From Streptomyces zaomyceticus (GTDB taxonomy: Bacteria > Actinomycetota > Actinomycetes > Streptomycetales > Streptomycetaceae): a stretch of 64,000 nt of DNA. The stretch spans positions 1-64,000 of the forward strand of contig NZ_BNBZ01000019.1 in the NCBI RefSeq assembly GCF_014656215.1, read 5' to 3'. Positions 48,388-58,108 of this stretch are shown here, piece after piece (within the stretch, counting starts at the first letter, position 1; each line of letters begins with the position of its first letter). The translations under genes were made by a program, and so were the position numbers. The notes beneath the pieces are model-generated. The model was given only the letters and a program-made list of their open reading frames with translations, was not told the DNA's origin and ran no database searches.

Positions 48388-50178
48388 ATGACCACAACGC
48401 GCACCACCCGGCTGCGGCGTCCGCTGCTCGCCGGTACCACGGCCGTCGCCGTCATGGCCGTGACGGCCGGCTTCATGACCGTGACGTCGGAGCAGGCGAA
48501 GGCCGCGACCGGGCCCAAGCTGAGTCTCATCGCGGCGACCGGCTCGGTCACGCTGACCTCCTGGAAGGAGGAGCCGGGCGTCTACCTGGACCTGGGCACC
48601 TACCTGACCGCGGAGGGAACACCGCTGGAGCTCAAGGTGACCCGGAAGTCCTACAAGGACCCGGTGACCATCACGCAGACCGTGTACGAGGGCGGCAAGG
48701 CCAAGGCGAAGACGCTGCCCCTGGGCACCGTGAAGGACTTCTCCGGACTGCCCGGCTTCGCGGAGATCACCATCACCGACAGCACCGGCAAGAAGGTCGT
48801 CACCCGGACGGAGGCCTTCTGTCCGAACAACGCCAGCGGTCGGGTCCGACCCGACGCGCCGGCCACCTCGAAGTATCCGGAGAGCTGCCCCACCAACCCC
48901 TTCACCCTCGGTTCCGTGTGGGGTGTGGAGAAGGGCTGGGCCGCCAACACCTACGCCGGTTCCTACACCCAGCCGGTGAAGCTCGCCGCCGGCACGTACA
49001 CGGCCAAGGTCGGGGTCGCCAAGAAGTACCGCGACCTCTTCGGGATCGCCGACAAGCCCGCGACGGTGAAGGTCACCGTCCAGGAGCGCAGCTGGGAGGA
49101 CGGTCCCGGCACGCCGGCCGCCCGATCGGCCGCCGCCGGTGAGCACGCCGGTCACGGTGCCGGCCACCAGGCCCCGGCCGGGCAGGCCGGTCACGGCACC
49201 GCCCACCAGGCTCCGGCCGGTCACGCCGGTCACGGGCCCGGGCACGCTCCGACGCCCGCCCAGGCCGGTGCGCCGGAGACCAGCGGCGCGGGCCCCTCGT
49301 ACAACGTCGGCCACGGTCCGCTGAAGGCCGCGCCGCCGGCCCTGCCGTGGGCGCTGAAGAAGCAGCAGGCCGCGCGCGCCGACATGCGGGCCGACGACAC
49401 CGCCGGGCAGACCGACGGCTCCCGCATGGCACCCGCCCTCACGCCGCTCGCCAAGCGGCCCGCCGGCAAGGCCTCCGTCCCGAACGTCCCCAAGCCCGAC
49501 CTGCGGTCGCTGCCGGCCTACGGCATCACCATCAGCGACGGGGGCCAGGACGTCCCGGGCAAGGACTACCTGGCGTTCAGCGCCAACGTGTGGAACGCCG
49601 GTCCGGCCCAGCTCGTGGTGGACGGCTTCCGCTCGCCCGGCAAGGCCACCATGGACGCCTACCAGTACTTCTACGACGCCAACGGCAAGCAGGTCGGATA
49701 CACCCCGACCGGCACCATGGAGTGGGACCCGCGTCCCGGCCATGTGCACTGGCACTTCACGGACTTCGCCAGCTACCGGCTTCTGAAGGCCGACAAGAAG
49801 GAAGCGGTGCGCAGCGGCAAGGAGGCCTTCTGCCTGGCCAACACCGACGCCGTCGACTACACGGTGAAGAACGCCAACTGGCACCCCTACAACACCGACC
49901 TCTCCACCGCCTGCGGCCAGGAGAACTCCATCTCCGTGCGCGAGGTGCTGGACGTCGGCTCCGGTGACACCTACACCCAGGACCTGCCGGGCCAGTCGTT
50001 CGACATCACGGACGTGCCGAACGGCACGTACTACATCCAGGTGCTGGCCAACCCGGCCAAGCAGCTGAAGGAGACCAACCTCGACAACAACTCCGCCCTG
50101 CGGAAGATCGTCCTCGGCGGCACGCCGGGCAAGCGGACCGTGACCGTCCCCGCGCACGAACTCGTGAACGCGAACTGA
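48388..50178 (+). CDS. Secreted lysyl-oxidase-family protein with His-rich linker
   Basis: The lysyl oxidase fold is a copper amine oxidase acting on peptidyl-lysine. ATG 48388 follows GGAGGACGAGGG. The 596-residue protein has a Sec signal (about 1-39, ending AKA|ATG). The N-terminal module (about 40-240) is immunoglobulin-like. A linker of HAGHGAGHQAPAGQAGHGTA-type repeats (about 250-290) is rich in His and could hold metal. The C-terminal domain has the copper motif H-V-H-W-H (RPGHVHWHFTDFASY) and the conserved YTVKNANWHPYNTD segment. The lysine needed for the LTQ cofactor is plausibly in one of the following strands. Cell-wall cross-linking or matrix modification is inferred. Confidence 0.85.
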   Translation: MTTTRTTRLRRPLLAGTTAVAVMAVTAGFMTVTSEQAKAATGPKLSLIAATGSVTLTSWKEEPGVYLDLGTYLTAEGTPLELKVTRKSYKDPVTITQTVYEGGKAKAKTLPLGTVKDFSGLPGFAEITITDSTGKKVVTRTEAFCPNNASGRVRPDAPATSKYPESCPTNPFTLGSVWGVEKGWAANTYAGSYTQPVKLAAGTYTAKVGVAKKYRDLFGIADKPATVKVTVQERSWEDGPGTPAARSAAAGEHAGHGAGHQAPAGQAGHGTAHQAPAGHAGHGPGHAPTPAQAGAPETSGAGPSYNVGHGPLKAAPPALPWALKKQQAARADMRADDTAGQTDGSRMAPALTPLAKRPAGKASVPNVPKPDLRSLPAYGITISDGGQDVPGKDYLAFSANVWNAGPAQLVVDGFRSPGKATMDAYQYFYDANGKQVGYTPTGTMEWDPRPGHVHWHFTDFASYRLLKADKKEAVRSGKEAFCLANTDAVDYTVKNANWHPYNTDLSTACGQENSISVREVLDVGSGDTYTQDLPGQSFDITDVPNGTYYIQVLANPAKQLKETNLDNNSALRKIVLGGTPGKRTVTVPAHELVNAN

Positions 50179-50209
50179 TCACGCGCCGCACACCGCGACG
50201 CCCACCGGT

Positions 50210-50323
50210 CAGCGGCCGCCGGTCACTGACCGCCGGCCGCTGACGAACCGACCGCGGGCCACCCCGCGGTCGGTCCGGGCCGGACGGCCACGCACCCCGA
50301 GGACGCGGGATTCCTCGGGGTGC
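50210..50323. terminator. Three consecutive hairpins after the lysyl oxidase
   Basis: CAGCGGCCGCCGGTC with GACCGCCGGCCGCTG (50210-50242), CCGACCGCGG with CCGCGGTCGG (50248-50273) and GCACCCCGAGG with CCTCGGGGTGC (50292-50323). The last has an exact 11-bp stem. Confidence 0.75.
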
Positions 50324-50421
50324 CGCGTGCGTGCGGGGGCGGGGCGGTCCGGCGGGTGCGTGTACGCCGTTCTCCCCGGATTCACCCCGGTGAGAGGCCC
50401 GAACCTGGCACGCTTGCCGCC

Positions 50422-51558
50422 GTGAGATACGTCGTGACGGTGGAGACGCGCCTACCCGATGGCTCGGACGAGCTGGAGGCGCTGCAACAGGTCGGCGCGT
50501 CCGTGCTCCTGGAGCGCGGGTTCGACGCCGTGGAGGGGATCGAGGGGCCCGACGGAGTGGAGATCGACGTCCTCGAGGCGATCGTGGCCGTCCATCCGGG
50601 CGGGGCGATCCTCAAGGTGTTCGCCCACGCGCCGTCCCTGGAGATCGCCGAGGAGGCCGTCGGCTCGGTCGCCGAGGAGGTCCTGGAACGCTCCGAGCTC
50701 CTGTCCGACTGGCTGGTCGAGAGCAGCGAGGTCAAGCTGCACCTCGACCTCACCCGGGAGAGCCTGGAGGGAGCCGACGGCCCCGAGGCACCCTCCAGCG
50801 ACCTGGAGGTCAGGCGAGCCCGCCACCGGGCCGAGGCCGCCGCCCCGTCCGACACCGAGTTCGCGCGGATCCCGGACGATCACGAGGCGCAGATCAGGGT
50901 TCTGGCCCCACGCCTCGCCTCCTTCACCCCCTCCTCCTTCGGCGGCGGGGACCCCGAGGAGCCGGAGGAGGGGGAGGAGGCGTACGCCGTCGGTGCCGAG
51001 GCCGCCGAACTGGCCGCGGGTGCCCTGGTGTACGCCGCGGAGGTCCTCATCGACGAGCTGTACGACGACGTCAGGACACTCGCCGAGGAGGAGTCCGACG
51101 TCGCCGGGTGCGAGGGCGAACTCTGGCACCTCGACCGGCTTCCGCCCCGCTACGCCCCGCAGTACGACGAACGCTTCGCCCGCCGCTTCCTGGTGACCGC
51201 CGTCGCCCTGACCACACGGTTCACCGACGGCAGCTTCGACCGGCTCGGCTGCCTCGCGGAGGAGCTCGTCCTGAAACTGCTCCTCGAAGAGGCGCACGCC
51301 ACGCTCGACCTCTTCGGGCTGCTCGGCGGCGAGGTCGCGGACGCGCTGGAGTGCTTCAGCACCGGTGTGTACGAGGACATGGACTTCGAGTGGCTCTACG
51401 ACGACTCGAGGGACGGCATCGACGAGGATCCCGACCTGAACGCCATGGGTATCGCGCCCCTCGGCATCCGCACGTGGTTCACCGCGTTCGACGGCGGCAG
51501 ATACGTCCACCCCTACGCCGCCGACGAGAAGGCCCGAGGAAGCGGCGCCGAGGGCTGA
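50422..51558 (+). CDS. Unknown acidic protein
   Basis: GTG 50422 is chosen; no ribosome site is seen, so a leaderless message is possible. The 378-residue protein has no signal or membrane segment and a high Asp/Glu content. The N-terminal 80 residues (VRYVVTVETRLPDGSDELEALQQVGASVLLERG, AIVAVHPGGAILKVFAHAPSLEIAEEAVGSVAEEVLERSELLSDW) form a beta-alpha fold like a repeated ferredoxin-like domain. The rest is mostly helical with long acidic runs (DPEEPEEGEEAYAVGAEAAELAAGALVYAAEVLIDELY). It is not recognised and is presumably actinomycete-specific. Coding is supported by third-position GC bias. Confidence 0.6.
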   Translation: MRYVVTVETRLPDGSDELEALQQVGASVLLERGFDAVEGIEGPDGVEIDVLEAIVAVHPGGAILKVFAHAPSLEIAEEAVGSVAEEVLERSELLSDWLVESSEVKLHLDLTRESLEGADGPEAPSSDLEVRRARHRAEAAAPSDTEFARIPDDHEAQIRVLAPRLASFTPSSFGGGDPEEPEEGEEAYAVGAEAAELAAGALVYAAEVLIDELYDDVRTLAEEESDVAGCEGELWHLDRLPPRYAPQYDERFARRFLVTAVALTTRFTDGSFDRLGCLAEELVLKLLLEEAHATLDLFGLLGGEVADALECFSTGVYEDMDFEWLYDDSRDGIDEDPDLNAMGIAPLGIRTWFTAFDGGRYVHPYAADEKARGSGAEG

Positions 51559-51645
51559 GGCCCCGGGACGTCCCGGTACCGGGGGTGTTCGGCGAGCGCC
51601 GATGCCGGCCGCGTGGTCCCGGGCGGCCGCCGGGCGGGACGGCGG

Positions 51646-52698
51646 TCAGGCCGGGCGGGGGACGTACGCGAGGCCGTGCGCGCCGGGTTCGCCGAGCCTG
51701 GCGACGTCCAGTCGGGCCACGCGCTCCAGCGTCTCCAGATCGACGATGTCGACGGTGGACGAGACGACGCAGGCCACATGGGCGAGCCGGCCGTCGGGCG
51801 ACGAGGTGATGGTCAGCGGGAACAGGCCGACCTCGAGGTCGCCGAGGCGCTCGTGCCTGTCGGCGCAGAACACGCTGAGGCGCCCCGGTGCCTGGCGCCC
51901 GAGTCGGGAGTCCGGGTCGGGCACCGTGCGCACCTCGCCCGCGAGCAGCCTGCCCGTCGAGGTCAGGTGCACGGGCAGGACGATGTCCTCCGTGGGCAGG
52001 GTGCCGACGACCGTCGCCGTCCGGGTGTCGACGACCCTGATGCCGGTGGGCGGCCGTTCCCCGGCGGGGCCGGAGAAGTCGGCATAGGGCGCGGCGACGA
52101 AGACGTGCCCACCGTCGGCGGAGACGGCGAGGCCCTCGCTTCCCGGCACCTCGACCTTCGCGGTGAGGACGCCCCGGTCGAGGTCGACGACCGACACGAA
52201 CGGCGCCTCCTTGTTGGTGGCGTAGCCCGTCCGGCCCGCCGGATCGATGGCGAACCAGTGCGGGCCGGGCGCGTCCGTGTCGATCCTGCCCAGGGGCCGC
52301 CGTGTCTCCGTGTCGATCACCACGACACCGCCGGGCCGGTCGCCGGCACCCTCCACGCTGACGTAGAGACGACCGCGCACCGGGTCGAGCGCCAGCCCGT
52401 GCGGCCCGTGTTCCGGGGCGAGGTCGACGACCTCGACGATGCGGCGGGTGAGGGGGTCGACGACGGCCAGTTCGGTGCGCCGGCCGCCGTTCGCGTGGTA
52501 GTAGCCCGAGTGGTACGTCAGGGTGCACCACAGCAGTCGCCGCACCGGATCGAAGCACAACTCGTGAGGCTCGGAAGGGACTTGGACCTCTCCGAGGTAC
52601 CGGTCGGAGGCGGCGTCGAAGAACGAGACCGTCGGTCCGCTCTGACTGACGACGGCCAGGACGTCGCCTTCCCGGCCGGCACGGGGGGACTGCTGCAC
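51646..52698 (-). CDS. YncE-like beta-propeller protein
   Basis: GTG 52698 has AAGGAG six bases upstream. Longer readings (ATG 52818 etc.) overlap the LysR promoter. The 350-residue protein is a seven-bladed propeller of 40-45 residue repeats: VVDPLTRRIVEVVDLAPEHGPHGLALDPVRGRLYVSVEGAG, VVVIDTETRRPLGRIDTDAPGPHWFAIDPAGRTGYATNKEAPFVSVVDLDRG and so on. It has no signal peptide at this start, so it is cytoplasmic, unlike many YncE proteins. Role unknown. It is divergent from a LysR gene that probably controls it. Confidence 0.78.
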   Translation of the reverse strand: MQQSPRAGREGDVLAVVSQSGPTVSFFDAASDRYLGEVQVPSEPHELCFDPVRRLLWCTLTYHSGYYHANGGRRTELAVVDPLTRRIVEVVDLAPEHGPHGLALDPVRGRLYVSVEGAGDRPGGVVVIDTETRRPLGRIDTDAPGPHWFAIDPAGRTGYATNKEAPFVSVVDLDRGVLTAKVEVPGSEGLAVSADGGHVFVAAPYADFSGPAGERPPTGIRVVDTRTATVVGTLPTEDIVLPVHLTSTGRLLAGEVRTVPDPDSRLGRQAPGRLSVFCADRHERLGDLEVGLFPLTITSSPDGRLAHVACVVSSTVDIVDLETLERVARLDVARLGEPGAHGLAYVPRPA

Positions 52699-52840
52699 AG
52701 CGGCTCCTTGAAGAGCTGGGGGAATGCCGCGCGTCTTCGCGGGCATCTCCACTCTCCGCGCCGGGGGATGCCCCCAGCAATGCAAGGATTGGCTCGGAGT
52801 CATTGACACAGACATCAAAAATGCAGCTCAGGAGGCATCG

Positions 52841-53764
52841 ATGGATCTCAACCTGCTGCGGTCCCTGGACGCCCTGCTTCAGGAGAACAGCGTGACGCGC
52901 GCGGCGGAGCGCCTGGGCACCTCGCCCGCGGCGGTCAGCCGTACCCTGGCCCGGCTCCGCCGCGCCATCGGCGACCCGCTGCTCGTCCGGGCCGGTCAGG
53001 AAATGGTCCCCACCCCGCGCGCCCTCGAACTCCGCGAAGAGGTCGGGGTGTTGCTGCGCGGCTGCGACAACGTCCTGCGTCCCGGCCCCGGTTTCGACGC
53101 GGTGCGTCTCCGGCGCACCTTCACGGTGCAGGCCGCCGACCTGCTGCTGGTGGGACTGGCCGGGACCCTGACCGAGCGGATCCACGCGGAGGCCCCGCAG
53201 GTGGACGTCGTCTTCCTGCCGGAGGCGATGGAGGGCGGAGCCGGGCTGCGGCAGGGCTCGGTGGACGTCGAACTGGGTGTACTGGGACACCTGGACCCGG
53301 AGATCCGGACCAGGCGGCTCACCCGGATGCCGCTGGTCGGCATCGCCCGCAGCGGGCATCCGCTCTTCGACGGGCGGATCGACGCCCGCCGTTTCGCCGC
53401 GGCCGACCACATCGGCATCTCCCGGCTCGGCAAGCGCCTCGGGCCGATCGACCGCGCGCTCGCGGAACGTGGACTCGAACGCCGGACCGCGGTCGTGGTG
53501 CCCAGCCACACCAGCGCCATGATGCTCGCCCGGGAGACCGACCTCGTCGCGCTCAGCCTGGCCGACTGGCTCCCGGACACCGTCACCGCCATGGGTCTGC
53601 GGACCTTTCCCATCCCTCTCGATCTGGCACCTCTGGACCTCGGGATGGCCTGGCACCCCCGCAACTCGGCCGATCCGGGCCACCGCTGGTTCCGTGAACA
53701 CCTGGCGGCCGTCGTCCTGGGGCCGTCGGGACCGGGGACGCCGTCCCCCCGCCCCGCCGACTGA
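52841..53764 (+). CDS. LysR-family transcriptional regulator
   Basis: ATG 52841 has AGGAGG eight bases upstream. The 307-residue protein has the winged HTH at about 2-60 (LNLLRSLDALLQENSVTRAAERLGTSPAAVSRTLARLRRAIGDPLLVRAG) and a full effector domain. It belongs to the NodD/LeuO-like group. It is divergent from the YncE-like gene; the 142-bp intergenic region includes an AT-rich stretch (52802-52822) unusual for this genome. Confidence 0.87.
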   Translation: MDLNLLRSLDALLQENSVTRAAERLGTSPAAVSRTLARLRRAIGDPLLVRAGQEMVPTPRALELREEVGVLLRGCDNVLRPGPGFDAVRLRRTFTVQAADLLLVGLAGTLTERIHAEAPQVDVVFLPEAMEGGAGLRQGSVDVELGVLGHLDPEIRTRRLTRMPLVGIARSGHPLFDGRIDARRFAAADHIGISRLGKRLGPIDRALAERGLERRTAVVVPSHTSAMMLARETDLVALSLADWLPDTVTAMGLRTFPIPLDLAPLDLGMAWHPRNSADPGHRWFREHLAAVVLGPSGPGTPSPRPAD

Positions 53765-53860
53765 CGCCGCCGGGCCCTGCCGCACGAGGCCCCTGCGCGC
53801 GGGTTCCGCGGCGGGAACGCGGGGGACTTCCGTCGACGGGCGGTTCCTTCGGCGGAGTCG

Positions 53861-55078
53861 TCAGGGGCGTCCGCGCCACTGGAGCACCTTGAGGGCGGTG
53901 CCCACCTCGATCGTGTGCTGTGCGAGGGGGCGCGGCAGGAGCTGGTCGGCCCGGGCGAGGCGGCGGAGCAGGGTGTTGCGGTGGGTGAAGAGGCGTTCGG
54001 CGGCGCGGGTGGCGTTGCACTGCTCCTCGATGAAGACGCGGAGCGTCCGGGTGAGCTCCGGCGGCGCGGTCTCCAGCTTGCCGAGGGTGCGGGTGACGAA
54101 CCGGCCGGCGCGTTCGGGGTCGGCGGTGAGCAGGGCGACGAGTTCGACCTCGTGGTGGAAGGCCAGCCGGGAGGGGGAGGTGAGGCGGGTGAGCATCTGC
54201 TGGGTGGTCAGGGCGTCGAGGTGGCTGCGGCGGAACCCGTCCACGCCCGCCGCGGTGGTGCCGACCGCGGCGCGTACGTCCGGCAGGTGGTCCAGGGCGG
54301 CGCGCGTCCGGTCGGCGTCGGGCCGGCCGTGGACCCACAGCCAGCGGGTGGCGGCGGAGGCGATGACGCTCAGGGGGCGCGGCTCGCCGGCTGCCTCGGC
54401 GAGCGCGTCGGCGGCACGGTCGAGTTGGCTCAGGTCGGTGTCGGGGGAATCGGTCCAGACGATCGCGGCGGTGTGCGTCGGCTGCAGCCGGTAGCCCAGC
54501 CGGCTCTCGGCGCGCTGCTGGGTGATCGGCGCCCCCTCCAGGAGCAGGGTGACGGTCTCGCGGCGTTCCGCGTGGGTGCCGCGGGTGAGCTCGTCCCGCT
54601 CGGCGCGCATCCGGGCCGAGATCGCGCCCACGGTGTCGTCCACGAAGGCGGCGATGGAGCGCAGGGACACGTCGAGCAGTTCGCGCAGCTCCTCCGGATC
54701 GGTGGTGAGCGTGCAGGCGATCTGGGTCCACATCCGTACGGCGACGCTCTCGCCGACCCGGTAGGCGTCCAGGGCGGACTCGTCCAGGCCGCGCCGGACC
54801 ATGTCCCGGGCGACGGCCAGCGGCGCCTCCGTGTCGTTGGCCGGCACCGGCTCGCCCGGTGCGCGGACATTGGAGGCCGCCCAGAAGAGCAGGTTGGAGC
54901 GGTTGGTCCGGCGGGTCCCGGCGGCGAGCGCCGGGTCGGCGGCGATCTGACGCCTGGCCTCGCCGGCCAGGGTCGCCGCGTCGAGCTCGGCGATCCAGTC
55001 GGGGGAGGGGGTGAGCGCGATCTCGGCACCCCGGCGGATCAGCTCCCGTACGCGCGGGGAGGGCGGCTGCCACGACAT
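53861..55078 (-). CDS. PucR-family regulator
   Basis: ATG 55078 starts a 405-residue protein. The central GGDEF-like PucR region (about 170-320) is followed by the C-terminal HTH_30 domain: TLRVFIEEQCNATRAAERLFTHRNTLLRRLARADQLL. PucR-type proteins activate purine catabolic or other degradative genes in response to ligands. It is divergent from the flavin monooxygenase at 55206, with 127 bases between starts. Confidence 0.87.
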   Translation of the reverse strand: MSWQPPSPRVRELIRRGAEIALTPSPDWIAELDAATLAGEARRQIAADPALAAGTRRTNRSNLLFWAASNVRAPGEPVPANDTEAPLAVARDMVRRGLDESALDAYRVGESVAVRMWTQIACTLTTDPEELRELLDVSLRSIAAFVDDTVGAISARMRAERDELTRGTHAERRETVTLLLEGAPITQQRAESRLGYRLQPTHTAAIVWTDSPDTDLSQLDRAADALAEAAGEPRPLSVIASAATRWLWVHGRPDADRTRAALDHLPDVRAAVGTTAAGVDGFRRSHLDALTTQQMLTRLTSPSRLAFHHEVELVALLTADPERAGRFVTRTLGKLETAPPELTRTLRVFIEEQCNATRAAERLFTHRNTLLRRLARADQLLPRPLAQHTIEVGTALKVLQWRGRP

Positions 55079-55205
55079 GCGGCCATCGTAGTGGTGCGGA
55101 ACGTCACCTTCGCAGGGCTCTGACGGTGCGGTTTGCACGTTGTTACCGTGTGGCGGCGCCCGCAGCATGGACGCACCTGCCCTTCGACACCGCCAGGAGC
55201 GCCTC

Positions 55206-56708
55206 GTGCCCCCGTCCCCTGCCAGGTCCGCCGCCGAGCACCTCGACGTCCTCATCGTCGGAGCCGGGATCTCGGGCATCGGCGCCGCGCGCTACCTGAA
55301 GACCGAGCTGCCGTCGAAGAGCTTCGCGATCCTCGAAGCACGCCGGGCGTCCGGCGGCACCTGGGACCTGTTCCGCTACCCGGGCGTCCGGTCCGACTCG
55401 GACCTGCACACCTTCGGGTACGAGTTCAAGCCCTGGCGCGACGAGCAGTCCATCGCCGACGCGCCCCGGATCCTCGACTACCTGCGGCAGACCGCCGCCG
55501 AGAACGGCATCGACGCGCACACCCGGTACCACCACAAGGTGCTCGGCGCTTCCTGGTCGAGCGACGAGGCACGCTGGACCGTCGAGGTCGAACGCGCCGA
55601 CACCGGCGAGCGCACCACCCTGACCTGCGGCTGGCTCTTCTGCGCGGGGGGCTACTACCGCTACGACGAGGGCTTCACGCCCCGCTTCGAGGGCCTGGAC
55701 CGGTTCGAGGGGCCCGTCGTGCACCCCCAGCACTGGCCGGAGGACCTGGACTACGCCGGCAAGCGCGTCGTGGTGATCGGCAGCGGAGCGACCGCGGTCA
55801 CGCTCGTCCCGTCGATGGCGGGCACCGCCGGGCACGTCACCATGCTGCAGCGCACGCCGACCTACGTCATGCCGATCGCGCGCCGCGACGTGGTCGCCAA
55901 CGCGCTGAAGAAGTTCCTCGGCCGGCGGCGCGGCCACGCCCTGTCCCGGCGGAAGAACATCGCCCAGCAGCGTCTCGTCTGGAGTGCCTGCCGGAGGTTC
56001 CCCAAGACGGCGCGGCGCGTGATCCGCTGGGTCAACACCCGTCAGCTTCCCGCCGGTTATCCCGTCGACGAGCACTTCAACCCGCCGTACGACCCCTGGG
56101 ACCAGCGGTTGTGCGCCGTCCCCGACGGCGATCTGTTCCGGGTGATCCGCGAGGGCCGGGCCTCGGTGGTCACCGACCGGATCGCCACCTTCACCGAGCG
56201 GGGCATCCTCCTCGAGTCCGGGCAGGAGCTGGAGGCGGACGTCGTCGTCACCGCCACCGGGCTGAACGTGCAGGCCTTCGGCGGCATCCGGCTCACCGTC
56301 GACGGCCGCGAGGTGCGGCTGCCGGACACCCTCGCGTACAAGGGCATGATGCTCTCGGGCGTGCCGAACCTCGCCTTCGCGATCGGCTACACCAACTCCT
56401 CCTGGACGCTGAAGATCGGCCTGCTCTGCGAGCACTTCTGCCGGCTCCTGGCCCATATGGACACCCACGGCCACGACAGCTGCCGGCCCGAGCCGTCGGA
56501 CCCGGGGATGCCGACCCGTCCGTTCCTGGACTTCGGGGCCGGCTACGTCCGGCGCGCCGTCGACTCCCTGCCTCGGCAGGGCGACCGGATGCCGTGGCTG
56601 ACCTCGATGGACTACCGGGACGACGTCAAGCTGCTGCGCTCCGGCAGCATCACCGACCCGGAACTGGTCTTCGCACGGGCCGCGGCCCGCGCGGAGGCGA
56701 CGGCGTGA
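55206..56708 (+). CDS. Flavin-containing (Baeyer-Villiger-type) monooxygenase
   Basis: It inserts oxygen into ketones or oxidises soft nucleophiles using FAD and NADPH. GTG 55206 is chosen for the AGGAG seven bases upstream; ATG 55167 is an alternative. The 500-residue protein has the FAD site VLIVGAGISGIGAARYL, the GTWDLFRYPGVRSDSD segment typical of this monooxygenase group, the NADPH site VVVIGSGATAVTLVPSM, and the signature end ATGLNVQAFGGI. Its length and lack of the full FxGxxxHxxxWP (FEGPVVHPQHWPE present) fit class B. Regulated by the divergent PucR. Confidence 0.87.
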   Translation: MPPSPARSAAEHLDVLIVGAGISGIGAARYLKTELPSKSFAILEARRASGGTWDLFRYPGVRSDSDLHTFGYEFKPWRDEQSIADAPRILDYLRQTAAENGIDAHTRYHHKVLGASWSSDEARWTVEVERADTGERTTLTCGWLFCAGGYYRYDEGFTPRFEGLDRFEGPVVHPQHWPEDLDYAGKRVVVIGSGATAVTLVPSMAGTAGHVTMLQRTPTYVMPIARRDVVANALKKFLGRRRGHALSRRKNIAQQRLVWSACRRFPKTARRVIRWVNTRQLPAGYPVDEHFNPPYDPWDQRLCAVPDGDLFRVIREGRASVVTDRIATFTERGILLESGQELEADVVVTATGLNVQAFGGIRLTVDGREVRLPDTLAYKGMMLSGVPNLAFAIGYTNSSWTLKIGLLCEHFCRLLAHMDTHGHDSCRPEPSDPGMPTRPFLDFGAGYVRRAVDSLPRQGDRMPWLTSMDYRDDVKLLRSGSITDPELVFARAAARAEATA

Positions 56709-56883
56709 CGGGCGGGGGGTGACCTCGTGACGGCGAGGTGTCGCCGCCCGTACCGGTTGTGCGCTGTCGTGCCAACCCCTGGGCGCAGGAGGTCAACACG
56801 TCCGGCCGGGTCGCTCGTAGCTTGAGGAAGTGCCGAGCCGCGAGGCAACGGGCACGTCACCGATTGCTTCGAGAGGACCCCTC

Positions 56884-57546
56884 ATGTTCGACATCGACAA
56901 GGTGCAGGCCGCCCCGAGCAAGGATCTGCTCACGCCCGACAACGCGGTCATGCTCTTCGTGGACCACCAGCCGCAGATGTTCTTCGGCACCGGCAGCGGT
57001 GACCGGACCGCGATCATCAACAGCACCGTGGGTCTCGCCAAGGCCGCTGCGGCCTTCGACGTGCCGGCCGTCCTCACCACGGTCGCCGCCGAGTCGTTCT
57101 CCGGCCCCCTGCTGCCGCAGCTCGCCGAGGTGTTCCCCAAGAACGAGGTCATCGACCGCACCACCATGAACGCCTGGGAGGACGAGGCGCTCGTCGCGGC
57201 GGTCAAGGCGACCGGCCGGAAGAAGATCGTTCTGTCGGGTCTGTGGACCGAGGTCTGCCTCGTGCTGCCCGCGCTCTCGGCGCTCGAGCAGGGTTACGAG
57301 GTGTACGTCGTGACCGACGCCTCCGGTGGCGTCAGCCCGGCCGCCCACGAGCACGCGCTCCAGCGGATGATCGCCGCCGGCGCGGTGCCCGTGACCTGGG
57401 TCCAGGTCCTCCTGGAACTCCAGCGCGACTGGGCGCGCCAGGAGACGTACGGCGCCGTCATGGAGATCGTCAAGGCCCACGCGGGCGCCTACGGTCTGGG
57501 CGTCGTGTACGCGCAGAGCGTCATCGGCGCGCACGCGGCCGGCTGA
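56884..57546 (+). CDS. Isochorismatase-family hydrolase (YcaC-like)
   Basis: ATG 56884 with GAGAGGACC upstream starts a 220-residue cysteine hydrolase. The catalytic triad residues are in LFVDHQPQMFF (Asp), ATGRKKIVLSGLWTEVCLVL (Cys) and a Lys in the preceding helix. The group includes nicotinamidase and isochorismatase relatives. The YcaC subtype is of unknown substrate. The stop is five bases before the DoxX gene. Confidence 0.85.
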   Translation: MFDIDKVQAAPSKDLLTPDNAVMLFVDHQPQMFFGTGSGDRTAIINSTVGLAKAAAAFDVPAVLTTVAAESFSGPLLPQLAEVFPKNEVIDRTTMNAWEDEALVAAVKATGRKKIVLSGLWTEVCLVLPALSALEQGYEVYVVTDASGGVSPAAHEHALQRMIAAGAVPVTWVQVLLELQRDWARQETYGAVMEIVKAHAGAYGLGVVYAQSVIGAHAAG

Positions 57547-57551
57547 CCCCT

Positions 57552-58058
57552 GTGGACACCGGCATTCTGATCCTGCGTCTGCTGGTGGGACTGCTCGTCG
57601 CCGGCCACGGCGTGCAGAAGGTCAGCTCGCACCTGGGCGGCAGGGGACTCCGGGGCGGCACCGCGGAGTTCCGTGCCGACGGCTTCCGCGGCGGCGCCCT
57701 CACCGCCCTGGCCGCGGGCGGGGGTCAGATCGGATCGGGCCTGCTGCTCGCGGCCGGCCTTCTGACCCCGCTCGCCGCGACCGGGGTCATCGGGGTCATG
57801 ACGGTCGCGCTCACCGTGAAGTGGCGCCACGGGCTCTGGGTGCAGAACGACGGATACGAGTACCCGCTCGTCCTCATCGGCACGGCTTCCGCCCTCGCCG
57901 CCACCGGCCCCGGCGCCCGGTCCCTCGACGCGGCCCTCGGCCTCACGCCGTACCCGCTGTGGTGGGCCGCCCTCGCGCTCGCGGCCGGTCTTGGCAGCGG
58001 ACTCCTCACCCGGCTCGTCCTGCACCGGCCCGCCGCCCCGGAGCCCGCCGAGCACTGA
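57552..58058 (+). CDS. DoxX-family membrane protein (second copy)
   Basis: GTG 57552 lies five bases after the isochorismatase stop. The 168-residue protein has four membrane segments (DTGILILRLLVGLLVAGHGVQKVSSHL first, TPLAATGVIGVMTVALTVKWRHG third) with the HGVQK motif common to DoxX oxidoreductase-like proteins. Translation is probably coupled to the upstream gene. Relation to the DoxX at 7412 is only at the family level. Confidence 0.82.
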   Translation: MDTGILILRLLVGLLVAGHGVQKVSSHLGGRGLRGGTAEFRADGFRGGALTALAAGGGQIGSGLLLAAGLLTPLAATGVIGVMTVALTVKWRHGLWVQNDGYEYPLVLIGTASALAATGPGARSLDAALGLTPYPLWWAALALAAGLGSGLLTRLVLHRPAAPEPAEH

Positions 58059-58108
58059 GCGCGAGCACGCGGGCAGGGCTCGGCGATCCGCGTACCCGTG
58101 ACCACCGG

